From assembly GCA_963682025.1 (NCBI GenBank), contig OY821519.1, positions 146,610,312-146,674,311 on the forward strand: a stretch of DNA of 64,000 nt, given 5' to 3'. The position numbers and the translations under genes were made by a program. The stretch's first letter is position 1. Each line of letters begins with the position of its first letter. The stretch comes from Cordilura impudica (Eukaryota; Arthropoda; Insecta; Diptera; Scathophagidae). The notes under the pieces were generated by a model that did no database searches, was not told the origin of the DNA, and saw nothing but the letters and a program-made list of their open reading frames with translations. Below, one piece after another: positions 1-12,422 of the stretch.

Positions 1-721
1 CTATAAAATAAAATTTCATATTTTCAAATTTTAAACAATAAAACATACTTTACTATATTTACAGAATTTTATTTTTTATTTTCTGAATTTTTGCTTTCGT
101 GACCAGTTTAGTTTTTTTTCTAATTATATCTCTTTCACTACTTCTAAATACTATACAAAAAGTACTCGAACATACATAGCTACTAATTACATTTTTGGTG
201 CATAAATTTCATTTAGTTTTATAGAATGAGAATGAGATAAATATATCTCTAATATACATACTATATGTATATGCTGTCTGTCAAGAAAGTGCTGTGTCAT
301 AATAAAAATTTTTCTTGTTTTGACATTTATGTTTAATTATTTGTTATTATTTAATTTTTTTTTTGATTTGTAAACATCTATACGCGCAGGGGGTAAATTT
401 TTATTTTACAATACAATCACAATACGTAAGACAAATCGGTGTGACTTATGATTGTATTGGTGAAAAAAATTATGATATAAAATTGTTTCAGCTAATTCAA
501 CAACCCTTTGCTGTAAAACGACAAAAATTTCACAATATAAACGTATAACATATACATAATTCAACAACCCCACAATTATAACCAGAGTCCTTGCAGTTGT
601 TTGCTATAAGTGATACATATGTAGATGACGCTTTCTGTTTGATTTTAAAAAAGTGACATAAAAAATTCTTTAATTACTAGATGTTTACACATCTCCCCTG
701 TGATCGGACTCACATTATTTT
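1..721. other. Intronic AT-rich sequence, nothing recognised
   Basis: No coding similarity, terminal repeat or RNA gene was seen. It lies in the Prps intron that follows the 60-nt exon. A short open frame at 363-548 has no recognisable protein features. Confidence 0.5.
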
Positions 722-1512
722 TATACCCTATACCACTATGTGGTTTGGGTATAATGACTTTGTGCTGCTGTTTGTAACAACCAAAAATATTTGACCTAGA
801 CCCATCTTTAATTATACCGATCGAATCAGAATCACTTTTTGAGTTGATTTAACAATGTCCGTCCGTCCGTCCGTCCGTCTGTGTGTCCATGTAAACCTTG
901 TAATCAAACTGCAGGTCGCAAATATGAATATATTTTGATGAAATTTGGTATATAAGCTTTTATCGGCCATGGGATGAACGTTATTGAAATTGGTGAGAAT
1001 CGGTCCATGTTCAGACCTAGCCCCCATACAAATGACCCCTATGAAATCACATATATTGCCATAAGATCCAAATTATCATACAAATCTTAGTCAAATTGGG
1101 TTTGTATGTATATATTACATCTATTAATCAGTAGTCCGAAAATGATCCCTATTGGACAACTCTTAGTCATAGGCCCCATATAGAGCTGCTTCCCGATCCT
1201 CACTTAAATCTATCAAAAAACAAAAATATTGCACTGATTCTTCTCAAATATTGTTTGTATATATTTTTGCAAAATACAAGAGACTTTACCAAACATGGTC
1301 AGGATCGGTCCACTAGGCCCCATATAGATATATCATCCGATATGAACTTTTTCATATCTGCAGCCGAAAAAATTAATAAAAATCCCACTCAAATTTGGTT
1401 TATGCTTATTTTCTATATTCAGTTAGTTGGGCCTGAGAGATAGGGTCTCTAAACGCATGGTATAGGGTATCGTATAGTCGGTCTAGACCGACTATAATTT
1501 TCTTACTTGTTT
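722..1512 (-). mobile_element. HINE-A copy 1 (Helentron-associated, DINE-1-like)
   Basis: On the minus strand the element begins AACAAGTAAGAAAATTATAG, followed at once by a perfect 20-bp palindrome (TAGTCGGTCTAGACCGACTA) and GATACCCTATACC. It ends in a hairpin built on ATACCC/GGGTAT. A short CCGT/CCGTC microsatellite sits near the 3' end (860-880). These three marks (a fixed 5' block with hairpin, a GTCY-type microsatellite and a 3' GGGTATA hairpin) are what I recall of DINE-1/HINE elements in Drosophila. It has no coding capacity; open frames inside are not genes. Four further copies are in the window. Confidence 0.75.
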
Positions 1513-1789
1513 TTTAATTATTTAACTTATTATTTTATTATTTCTATTTTCTTTATGTATTAACTAAGAGAATCCATAATTTTGTTGTGTTTTACAATTT
1601 CACTTTGAATTATAGTATTCTTTTAGAATGGAGTACTGTCATGGGCTTTTCATTTTTAGCTTTGATCATATGTAGTAACTTCTTATGTTCTAATCAAACA
1701 TTAATAAAAATGATTTGTGCTTTGATCATAAAAAGGTGAATTTTATTGATGTGATTCAGTTGCATTACTACAATCACAATCTCGGAACA

Positions 1790-2410
1790 ACAGCGCAAGA
1801 TTTATCCGAAATGTTTTCTTGAACAAGACAGTGGGCGCCAACGTAAGATTTCAGATAGAGTCGAAAGTATTTTACGAAGAAAGATATTAGGTAAACTCAA
1901 AAATAAAAGTGATGCTGTACTCGCGCACGAAACAGTAAGACAGGTTTTGAAAAGGAACGAGTATTTATCAAGAGTTGTTTGAAAAAAAAACGTTAATTAC
2001 AATACAACACAAAGAAAATAGATTTGCTGCAATGCACATTGGTAAGACTAATGACTACTGGGATGATGTTTTATTGATGCTTTACTATAATGGTGCACCC
2101 AATAGAGTATGGAGAACACAGTTATATCCATTGGAAAATCGAAATATAATTCCAACTGTGAAATTTGGAAAACTTTCGGTCATGGTTTGAACTTGCATAT
2201 CGAGTAAGGGAGTAGGATAGATTTTATTGAGAAGACCATGGATGCACATTTATCCTGACAGAAAGCAGCATTTTAAATTGTATCAAGATAATGACCCCAA
2301 ACATAAGACGCATGCGGTAAGGTCTTGGCTTCTCTACAACTATAGTAAAGTGTTGCATACAACTGCTCAGAATCCAAATTTAAGCCCAATCGGAAAATGG
2401 GCATCCTAAA
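1790..2410 (+). pseudogene. Tc1-like transposase relic
   Basis: The plus strand holds Tc1-family blocks in order but in several frames with stops: SGRQRKISDRVESILRRKI (second helix-turn-helix region) near 1828-1885, a degraded middle region around 1975-2190, and MHIYPDRKQHFKLYQDNDPK with KTHAVRSWLL at 2240-2330. The last contains the second catalytic Asp (QDNDPKH). The following NPNLSPIG matches the NPxLNPIE block that should hold the third acidic residue, which is lost. No terminal inverted repeats were found around it. Confidence 0.8.
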
Positions 2411-3903
2411 AACAAAACTGATCCGAAAACGAAAATTTTAGAGTGATGGTAAATTCCACGAAAAGACGACTGTGGGCCGTGATTGTACTAATTATTTTAC
2501 TGTATATTTTCGTATAAATGTTCGATTTCTTGACAATAATATTCTAAAGTTTCTTTTAATTTTGTTCACTTTTGTTACTGTTAGTTGGTAAATACATAGA
2601 TAATATGGAATAAATAAAACAAAAATATTAAAACCAAAAACGGAGAATTATATTTTTAAACGTAAAAGTCATACTGTATATCGGGCTTTTAAAATTAAAT
2701 TTCATAGAAAAGCTGTTTTATAGATAGGTTTCAAAATATTTTTATAAAAAATATTTAAAGACCTCTAAAGAATTCAGACTTGAAACTTATTCGCAATATT
2801 CTCAAGGAAATAACAAAATAATTTAAAATTTATTAACAAGAAAACAACCCTTATCTGAAAAAATCTGACCCTAAAGATCATAAAACACTTAAAAACAAAA
2901 ATAATTATTGATGCATTACTCGTATCAACGTCAGAATAAATACAGAATAATCGAAATAAATAAAATAAATTATAAACATAAACATTTAAGGACACCAAAA
3001 ATATAAAAGATTACACAAAACAACTGTTAATATAATTATTATTTTTTTTTAAATTATTCTAATATGTAAATCTATGATGAATGATTATCTGTAATAATAA
3101 CCCAGTATATGCAAATAAGTTTTGAATTGACATCACAAAATGATTGAGTAAAAATATTGAATATATTGATTAGAGAATTTCGTAATTGCAATGAAGCTGT
3201 TCGTTCTAATCATCAAAAAGAACAACAAATTAAATGTGGAAAAAGATAATGTAGAATCGAATTGTTATTTTCTTAACATTTTTTTTTTTTACAAATTAAG
3301 CAAATTTTGTACAAAATTTTGTCTACAAATTTATCGATAGAATATTTTTGAATTTTAATTTGAATATAATGTGCGCTTTTCATTGCAAAATAATTATTGA
3401 AAAAGAAAATAAAAATACAATATAAAAATTTAATCAAACAAATAAGTTAATATTATGAACATGCATTTCCATTAAATAAAACACACAAATTATAATATAA
3501 AGACATAAAAATGTATTTAAAATAACATATTCTCACTTCCAGAAAGTTTTTCAATATATGTACATACAAACATAAACATACTTATGCCAGTCTACGGACG
3601 AGTTTTAATATATATTTTTTTTCATATCAATTAAACTCAGTTTAGTTAAACTCGCATAACAAAAGTCAGTTTTATAACTTTCAAATATTTGACTAAAAAC
3701 TAGAGTTTAATCAAACTAAGTTTTGCTATAAAAATTATTTACTAATCAATTATTTATTAATCAAAATTTAGTATTTCTGAATTAATTTTTTTATTTTTCT
3801 GAATTTTTCATAAGCGACATCAATACCCCGCCAGCTGAAAACCTTCTATATAGAATTTATATGTTCATATCTGGTTCTGAATCATACTGGTGCATATACA
3901 ATC
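2411..3903. other. AT-rich intronic DNA without recognised genes
   Basis: Low-complexity AT sequence. Around 3640-3720 there is a weak local palindrome (ACTCAGTTTAGTTAAACTC near AGAGTTTAATCAAACTAAG). Nothing else could be supported. Confidence 0.45.
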
Positions 3904-4709
3904 ATGTGTCCAAATCAAAAGGTGACTTATCGATTTGGGCAAATAATCATTTCGCAGCTTGGTAGTACTGTTTATGAAATTTTAGCCAAATTGGAGGTCA
4001 ATATCTTCATTGGTTTAATATTGACACTCTTTTTTGTAAACAACTAAAAGTGAATTGGCGATTTCAACAATGTCCGATTTTGTTGAACAAAGAAGTTTCA
4101 TTAAATTATGTTTGCGGAATGATATTTCTCCTTCAGAAGACCTTCGGTGACAAGGCTATATCGGAAAATAAAACATTTACAAGTGCTACAGACAATTCAA
4201 AGAAGGCAGAGATAGCGGTGAAAGAAATCAAAGTTTTGGTTTGAAAAATCGTCGAAGGACAATTAGAGATCATTCTGATAACGTCAATATTTCAAAAGGA
4301 TAAGTCAAGACCCTTTTAAAAGACTCCTCAAAACGCGCCAAATCCCGATTATTTTAAAAATTACTAAATTTTTTGAATAAGAGCGTCGCATTAATATCTT
4401 TGAGATAATGCTTCTGACAATCAGAACAAAATGAAATGCATTATTACAGTTGGTAAGTCTTGGATCTATCCTACCACCCCGAAACAGGCGACCGATTAAG
4501 CGAATAATGTGCAAAAGCTGAAGCGAGACCGAAAAGATCCCGACAAATTCGGTCACAAATCAAGGTCATGTTAACATTTTCTTCGATTATCGATTAACAA
4601 CTATTTTAAGGATTGCAACGATGGCATACGTATATTGTATCGGAGGGCGATGAAATTGAATGGTCAGTTTTCATTTTATAACAAAAGTCACCTTTTCATT
4701 TGAACACAG
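3904..4709 (+). mobile_element. Internally deleted mariner element with terminal inverted repeats
   Basis: The left end reads TGTGTCCAAATCAAAAGGTG (from 3905). The complement of the right end (to 4708) reads TGTGTTCAAATGAAAAGGTG, two differences in 20. Inside, from 4071, the plus strand reads MSDFVEQRSFIK and LRNDISPSEDLR, the standard mariner N-terminus, and near 4180 a degraded FKEGRDS block. Around 4470-4560 there is DPETGDRLSE, then ARPKRSRQIRSQIKVMLTF, the region after the first catalytic Asp. The rest of the catalytic domain is missing, so the element is non-autonomous. Several stops and frameshifts show it is old. Confidence 0.8.
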
Positions 4710-5472
4710 TAGTGCATGAAATATATTCAAATTCTTTTCACCACAACCCTTTCAAGTTTAACAAATGTCGCTAATAGGGTTTCAGAAAGTTGCTTACTGT
4801 GAAACAAGTTTAAAAGCAACGATTTCTCAATATTCACTTTTATAGGCTTTTGACACCATTCAATTGATTGCAGAACATTATATTTGAATTATTATTATTT
4901 TGATTATTTATTTTTATTAAGTAATGTTATTAAATTTATGTCGTGATGTCCAGTTTTTTATCTTTAAATTTATTAAATAATGATAACCTGGCAATCTAAG
5001 TTTGGATTAATCGTAAGTTTAACTATTGTAACTAATATTATAACATTATGCTGATATGTTGTTTTATTTTTATTTTTTGTCGTCAGAAATTAATAAGAAT
5101 AAAAAAAAATGTTTACGCTCCTGATGAAGTTGAAAAACGTCAACGAAAAGTAGAGTGAAGATGAGATAAAATTTGTTTAAACTTATTTTATTTAAAACTT
5201 ATAAAAGAAAACTGGTCATAAAACAATTCAATAAAATAATAACATTGAAACATTAATTTTGTTTTTCCTTTCAAAAAAAAAAAAAAATAGAAACCTTTTG
5301 GAAGTGATGCTTTACAACAAACTTAATATAACCTTTGTCATTAAAAAAAATATATATCTAAATTAATGTTAATAAAAAAACTTGTACAAAATATGCTGTA
5401 ATATGAGATTTGTTTGTTAAGTTATTCACCGAAACATATTATTCATTAAGAGAAAACAAAAACAATTAATAC
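4710..5472. other. Intronic sequence, only the ribozyme motif recognised
   Basis: Apart from the motif at 5116-5157 there are only A-rich runs (5101, 5273-5288). Confidence 0.45.
5116..5157 (+). ncRNA. Hammerhead-like ribozyme motif (solitary)
   Basis: The core CUGAUGA (5121-5127) is followed by one extra A, a perfect 5-bp stem II (GUUGA 5129-5133 with UCAAC 5140-5144, six-base loop), then GAAA (5145-5148) and a GUA cleavage triplet (5150-5152). Stem I pairs CGCUC (5116-5120) with GAGUG (5153-5157) over five base pairs including one G-U. Stem III is essentially absent, as in hammerheads of Penelope-like elements. The extra purine after CUGAUGA departs from the textbook core but is shared with the motif at 12300. 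It may be the surviving tail of a Penelope-like element; no coding remnant is next to it. Confidence 0.5.
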
Positions 5473-5532
5473 CCTAAATTTCCAATCGTAGTTCTTATAA
5501 CGTTTTGCATCACCATCGTCCGAGCCAGCCAG
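5473..5532 (-). CDS. Prps: PRPP synthetase, 60-nt in-frame (probably cassette) exon
   Basis: After a 329-bp intron, a TTCTTTAG acceptor on the minus strand is followed by exactly 20 codons reading LAGSDDGDAKRYKNYDWKFR, then a GTATTAAT donor. The phase is zero at both ends, so it can be included or skipped without changing frame. It falls between RQDKKDK and the expected SRAPISAKL of the family. Vertebrate PRPS1 has no residues there, so this is an insertion next to the ATP-binding loop. I believe insect PRPS proteins carry a similar LAGSD...WKFR insert in some isoforms, but that is memory, not checked. The basic, polar composition suggests a surface loop. Confidence 0.78.
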
Positions 5533-5834
5533 CTAAAGAAAATTAAATTGTATTTTGTTAATAATAAATACATACAAGATATAAATCTTAGAAAAAATAT
5601 TATCTTCATCCACATTTCTCTTCGTTATTTCCGTCGAAATAATTAAATTTGTCATCAACTTTAACATCAAAATGCAAAAATAATTAAAGGTTCGCTTAAA
5701 ATTCAAACCGCTAAAAATAATTTGTTTAACAGAAACAAATTTCAAACAAAATATATAAATATTAAATATTAATTTTGAAAATTCACAGTTAGTGTTGTTG
5801 TTTTTGTTTGCACGCATTTTTTTCACAGTTTTTA

Positions 5835-7077
<1,243 letters not shown>

Positions 7078-7363
7078 CGGTTTGATAACTCAGTAACTTT
7101 TTGAGTCAAAGATATTTTTCGGTAAAAAGCATTTTATTTCTCAACATAGTCTCATTTTAGCTTGATACATTTAATCCAGCGTTTTTCCAATTTCTTTATT
7201 CCATCCAAATAGTAGATCTTCTCAAGGTCCTCAAAATATTAGTTTGTTTCAGTGATAACCTCTTCATTCGACCCAAAGCTAGTCGCAGGGGGCTAAATCT
7301 GGAGAATATGATGGATGGGTAGCAGTTCGTAGAGCCATTCACTAATGGAATTTTTTCCATGGC
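7078..7363 (-). pseudogene. mariner transposase, C-terminal part (split by LINE insertion)
   Basis: Read on the minus strand from 7363, the fragment gives AMEKIP, then a degraded YELLPHPSYSPDLAP block containing the third catalytic acidic residue region, FGSNEEVITETN, YFEDLEKIYYLDGIKKLEKR and WIKCIKLK. This is the C-terminal third of an irritans-type mariner transposase as I recall it. Its upstream end at AMEK continues in the fragment at 13781-13925, on the other side of the LINE. It has frameshifts and stops. Confidence 0.82.
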
Positions 7364-7445
7364 ACTAAAACAAAAACTTATTTATTAAAAGGCTTCAGTG
7401 CAAATATTGACCCTATCGAGATTTATGAGGAAATTATGTAAATTC

Positions 7446-7797
7446 CAAAACCAAAATTTTAAATTTATTAAAGTCAGTTTAAAATAAAGAAAGCTGAAAA
7501 CAGTAAATATGAGCTGCCAATATATTTGGTTCAAATAACTGGAGAAAGTAAAATAAACGAACTTAAATCAATTAAAGGACTTCTTTATCGCTGTATTAAA
7601 TGGGAAGGAACTGTCAAGGTTTCTATCATAGCGCATCAAATTGTTTTTTACCATCTAGATGTGTAAAATGTGAAATAATTCATGAAATTGGAAAATGTGT
7701 TCAGGATGCTGTTCCTGAAAATGAAAGAGAAAAGCTATTTTGTGTACTTTGCAAGAAATACGGCCATCCAGCATCTTACAAGGGATGTGAAAAATAA
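7446..7797 (+). pseudogene. LINE ORF1 (gag-like) C-terminal remnant with zinc knuckles
   Basis: The frame from about 7480 reads KKAENSKYELPIYLVQITGE and GLLYRCIKWE, the PRE-C2HC region preceding the zinc knuckles of Jockey-type ORF1 proteins. After a frameshift near 7600 it continues NCQGFYHSASNC, RCVKCEIIHEIGKC and FCVLCKKYGHPASYKGCEK: three CCHC-like knuckles that bind the element RNA. It stops at 7797. The N-terminal two thirds of a normal ORF1 are missing. Confidence 0.83.
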
Positions 7798-8164
7798 AGG
7801 GACCAAAACAGAAGCTTCGTGCTAAAAAAAAAATTTGGCTCAAAGGAGAACAATCAACCCAACATTCGATGTAAACCCAAATATTAGTTATCTAATACAT
7901 TGAAAACTAACAATCCCCAGAATTTAAATAATACCAATCCAATTCAAATTGCATTAGAACAACTAAACAACTCCATGTAAAATTTATCAAACCAAATAAT
8001 TAATTTACATAAACATTTACAAATTCAAACATCTAGAATAGATACTATTTATTCGATGTTAGAAGTTTAAACTGTTGCAATGGCTGAAGTAATTAGAAAA
8101 AGTATTAACATAATTAAGTAAGAGATACAATTTATGTAATCTTATAAATAAATATAATCCGGAC

Positions 8165-9080
8165 TTGCTGCTATTAAATGAGACAAAACTGAACGAAAGA
8201 CATAAAGTTACCTTTAAAGATTATTGCCTAATACGTAAGGATAGAACGGATGCTAAAAGAGGAGGTGGAACAGCTATTTTAATAAAAAATGGTATAAAAT
8301 ATAATAATTATACTAATAAAACTATTAATACATTCAAATATTTAGAAACATGTATAGTAAAAATACCATTGTTAGCCAATAAATTTTTGTTCATAATATC
8401 ATCGTATTATCCCTCAGGTAATAACAACAGTAATTTTAAAACTGAATTGCTACAACTTTTTCAAAACTTTAAATTTGCATAATCCTAACCATTATTACAT
8501 ACTAGCAGGAGACCTAAACTGTAAGCATATGGATTGGGGGAATGCCTCACACAATACGAAAGGGAATATGCTAAAAGAATGGTTGTCATCTCATGAAATT
8601 ATGTTCAGATGCAGCTTATATGCTTCTGTCACACCTTCTTATCCTCGTTGTGGTTCATACATAGATATATGTATAGCTGACTCTCGTCTAGCTATACAAA
8701 AAGAGGTCAATGCATTAAATTTTCTCCGAACCCTGGATTATGATAGTGATCACAACGCTCTACAAATCCATATTTTAAATGATGAAAACGATTATGCACT
8801 TGCTTTTTTTAAAGAGTTAACTGACTTAAAATTCAATTATAAAAAAACCAATTGGAACAAATTCAAAAACAATATCTTAAATGAGTTAAATAGCAATGAA
8901 ACAATACCAAATAATAGGAATTTAACTACTTCGGAAATAGATTTCTATTTGGGTAGATTAAATAAACTTATAACTAGTTCAATAGAAAAGTCTGTCCCAA
9001 AATTTAAAAGCGAAAATTCGGTTGAAAGATTTGCCAACGTAATTATTAAAAAATTGCAACGAGAAAAAGTAAAACCCTAA
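8165..9080 (+). pseudogene. LINE ORF2: apurinic-like (EEP) endonuclease domain
   Basis: The domain nicks target DNA for target-primed reverse transcription. The first part reads LLLNETKLNERHKVTF, then RKDRTDAKRGGGTAILIKN; the Glu of LNETKL is the metal-binding residue. After a frameshift near 8478 it continues ILAGDLNCKHMDWG, the conserved GDxNxxxxxWG block, SYPRCGSYIDICIAD and LDYDSDHNALQIHI with the catalytic SDH. The N-terminal WNANG block is not preserved. It is followed by the linker and RT of the same ORF2. Confidence 0.85.
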
Positions 9081-9103
9081 CAATTATCAAAAAACACAAT
9101 AGA

Positions 9104-10151
9104 TTGGAACATTTATTGACCGCAGCTGATTTTAATTTTCAGAAAAACAAATTAAAACTCATAAAAAAACTTATAAATGATAATTTTGTTCTAGCAGTTA
9201 ACACACATTTTAACGAAAAACTTGGAAGCATTAATCAGAAAGATGCCTCAAATATGTTTAGTGAAGTCAAAAAACAGTTTAAAATGTCACAACCGTTGTG
9301 TATTAACATGATAAAAATTCCACAACAAGAAGAAACTTTGCTTAGAAATGCAGGAATTAATTCCGGTGAATTAGAAATAGAGTGTGATAACAATAACTTC
9401 ATTATAAAAGACCAAGATCAAATTCACATATCGAGATTAATAACTATTTCTCTACATTTTTAGTAACGAAGTCTGAATATGAAAGAAACCAAACAACTTT
9501 AATAATATTTAATGCAAATAAAAAGGCCAACGAACTAAACGATACTCTTGGGAATGATTATTTTGTAACAAAAGCATTAATTTTTTATATTTTCAATAAT
9601 TTAAGAAAGAAAATGTCATCTGGTATGGATAACATCCCCAATATTATTTTAAGAAACGTTCCAGAGGTTATAATTCTTGAGTATTGTACTCTGTTCAACA
9701 ATATGCTTAATAATTCATACTTCCCTCGTGCATGGAAAGAAGCTAAAGTTGTGGTTTTACCAAAGAAATATAAATATACTTCCAACCCGAAGAACCTTCG
9801 TGCAATAAGTTTATTACCAAACATAAGTAAAGTTTATGAAATATGCATTAACAAAAATATATTAAAATTCTGTGAAAATAAAAATGTAATAAATGACAAT
9901 CAATTGGATTTAAATATAAACATTCAACAATCCATGCAATACATTTACTTATCTCAAATATAAATTGGAATATGAATAAATCTTTTTGTACGGGCGCGTG
10001 TCTCATACATTTCGAAAAAGCATTCGATAGTATCTGGATTCGTGGATTAATATATAAACTTTGGAAATATAAATTTCCGCAATACTTAATAATACTTATA
10101 TATAATATGTTAAACAACAAATCCTTTTTTGTGAGTAACAATAAACAAATA
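9104..10151 (+). pseudogene. LINE ORF2: linker and first half of reverse transcriptase
   Basis: The plus strand carries, with frameshifts, SGMDNIPNIILRNVPE and RAWKEAKVVVLPKK (early RT blocks), AISLLPNISKVYEICINKNI, and CLIHFEKAFDSIWIRGLIYK, which is RT motif A with its catalytic Asp. Reading breaks off at 10151 before motif B (GxPQG), where the Penelope-like element is inserted. The RT resumes at about 12490. Confidence 0.85.
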
Positions 10152-10228
10152 ACTTGTTGTGATATTAAGCTTCCTATGGTCGTCCTAAGCAGGAATAATT
10201 AAAACAAATATGCTGTAATTTTGTTTTC
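10152..10228 (+). repeat. Left 77-bp inverted arm of the Penelope-like element
   Basis: Inverted copy of 12346-12422; no mismatch seen by eye. It abuts the interrupted LINE frame on its left and the Penelope reading frame on its right. Confidence 0.9.
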
Positions 10229-10229
10229 C

Positions 10230-12168
10230 ATGGGGAAAAAATTTGCACTCCCAACACAAAAACATAACATAAACATCATAAACTTAATTGCTGATTTTGA
10301 ATACTGTTTCTCCTTTGCTAAAACTGAAAAAGATAAAGAAAAAGCAAGAACCTTTTTAACACATCAACTACAATACAATCTTAGAAACCACAACATAAAT
10401 CATATTGACAGATTTATATTAAAAACATATCAAGACACATTGAACTTATTAAAACGACACAAAAGCGATATAATAATTACTAAATCAGATAAAGGAAATA
10501 AAACAGTACTTATGTACAAAGAACATTATATGAAGCAGATGAACAAACTCCTAGAAGATAAAACCACATACAAAATAAGCCGAACAGATCCAACGGAAAA
10601 ATTAACTAATAAAAACAATTCTATCATTACTGAACTACATAAAAATAACCACATAGAAACATTTACTAAATTTAAACTAAGATGCAATGCAGCTAACGCA
10701 CCACAATTATATGGACAACCGAAAATTCACAAACAGGACATGCCAATGCGACCAATAGCAGCGTCATATGAACTCCCAGCCTATCAACTATCAAAATACA
10801 TAGGTACAATACTAAAGAATTTAACTAACACCAAATATAACATTAAAAACTCAACACAACTTAAGAAAGATATACAAGAAATAGACATAGAACAAAATGA
10901 TTTGATGATATCTCTCGACGTCGTATCACTATTTACAAATATCCCGATACATTTAGCCATTAAAATAATTATTAAAAAATGGGAAACAATAAAAGCTCAC
11001 ACCAGCATCCCAAAAAATACATTTATCAAAATACTTGACTTTTGTTTAAGAGACAATAATTATTTTATGTTTGACAACAATATTTACATACAAAATTATG
11101 GTATGCCTATGGGGAACCCACTTTCTCCAATAATAGCGGAAATAGTCTTAGATGACCTATTAGACTACACACTAGACAATCTAAAATCCAAAAACATCGA
11201 AATAAAATATATTACCAAATATGTAGATGACTTTTTTGCCATTATAAAACAGAGATAAACAAATAATATTACAAGAATTTAACTATTACCATAACAAATT
11301 AAAGTTCACGATAGAAGAGGAAACAAACCATAGCCTCAACTTTTTAGACATTACCATACATAAAACTAATAACAAACTCATAACAAACTGGTTTACTAAA
11401 GAAATTTCATCTGGTAGAATTATCAATTATTTTTCAAACCACGACCCTATACAGAAGAAAAACACAGCAAAAAAGCTTATAAAAACAGCAATAAACATTA
11501 GTGATAACATTTTCCTAAAAGATAACATAAAGAAACTAAGAACAATTTTGACTAAAAATAATTATCCTATTAAATATATTAACAAATTAATTTCCACAGT
11601 AATAAATGAAACCCAAAATAATAACACACAAAATAACAACGCAATATCTAACTCAGTTAACGGACAAAAAACGACCTTTGCCACTATACCATATTTACCA
11701 ACAATAACGAATAGGAAAAACATAACAAATCTGATCAACACTGAAACTATTAAAATAGCTTCGAAGCCAAATCAAACATTGAATAAGCTTTTTAACACCC
11801 AAAAAACGAAAACAGACTTACACAAACAACACAATGTAGTATACCAAATAAAATGCAATGGTAATGTCCACCAACAATGTAACAGAATATATATTGGACA
11901 AACGAAAAGACAATTAGAGATTAGGTTGAAAGAACATAAACGAACAGTTGAGAAAGGAATAACAACAACAGCTCTCTCTCAACATGCATTTGACAATAAA
12001 CACAACTTTGATTTTGACAACATCAAAGTCTTGGAAAGAGAGACAAAAACAAATAAAAGAATAACACTTGAAAGTTTGCATATTAAGAAACATATTGACA
12101 AAACAGTAAACATTAAAGAAGACAGTGATCACATTAGTAACACGTACAATTTAGTACTTAATAAATAA
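10230..12168 (+). pseudogene. Penelope-type reverse transcriptase / GIY-YIG endonuclease (one frameshift)
   Basis: The protein copies element RNA and cuts target DNA. RT blocks in order: SDKGNKTVLMYKEHYMKQM, YGQPKIHKQDMPMRPIAAS, SLDVVSLFTNIP (motif A), YGMPMGNPLSPIIAEIVLDD (motif B) and KYVDDFFAII (motif C). Near 11250 the frame shifts by one base; translation then continues IILQEFNYYHNKLKF, which fits the family. At 11840-12110 is the GIY-YIG nuclease: VVYQIKC, RIYIGQTKRQLEIRLKEHKR with the catalytic Arg, and LESLHIKK with the metal-binding Glu. It ends at a TAA at 12168. Apart from the single frameshift it looks complete over RT and endonuclease, so the insertion is fairly young. Confidence 0.88.
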
Positions 12169-12298
12169 AATTAAAATGTAAAATTTAGATTAAGTGTGTA
12201 ATAATACTATTAAGGTAACAATTATTTTATAAAAAATATTCACATAAATTTGTTAAGTGATAATAAATGTATATTCTTAATTATTATTAAATAAAATT

Positions 12299-12344
12299 AG
12301 ACGCCTGATGAGGACACCAACCATAGTGTCGAAACGTCGCAGAC
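12299..12344 (+). ncRNA. Hammerhead-like ribozyme of the Penelope-like element
   Basis: The sequence holds CUGAUGA, one extra G, a perfect 5-bp stem II (GACAC with GUGUC, eight-base loop), GAAAC and GUC. Stem III would be only two base pairs with no loop, and stem I at least two (GC/GC). Minimal stem III hammerheads are reported for Penelope-like elements, where they are thought to act as dimers. Its place in the 3' terminal part of the element fits that class. Confidence 0.7.
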
Positions 12345-12345
12345 A

Positions 12346-12422
12346 GAAAACAAAATTACAGCATATTTGTTTTAATTATTCCTGCTTAGGACGACCATAG
12401 GAAGCTTAATATCACAACAAGT
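12346..12422 (-). repeat. Right 77-bp inverted arm of the Penelope-like element
   Basis: Reverse complement of 10152-10228. It starts two bases after the hammerhead motif and ends where the LINE sequence resumes. Confidence 0.9.

Larger units (their letters stand above)
10152..12422 (+). mobile_element. Penelope-like retroelement (EN+) with 77-bp inverted arms
   Basis: The element interrupts the host LINE reverse transcriptase. It encodes a Penelope-type RT followed by a GIY-YIG endonuclease, and carries a hammerhead-like motif at 12300-12344. The segments 10152-10228 and 12346-12422 are perfect 77-bp inverted copies of each other by eye. Inverted or partial terminal copies (pLTRs) with hammerheads are a known habit of Penelope-like elements. 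No clear target duplication was identified. Confidence 0.88.

Noticed and set aside
363..548. Short open frame of 61 codons
   Set aside because: Needs a non-ATG start, has no recognisable motif and lies in AT-rich intron.
1..5472. The next Prps exon (SRAPISAKL region)
   Set aside because: No matching translation on the minus strand; it must lie outside the window.
10152..12422. LTR retrotransposon flanks
   Set aside because: The 77-bp repeats are inverted, not direct, and the enclosed RT is Penelope-type.
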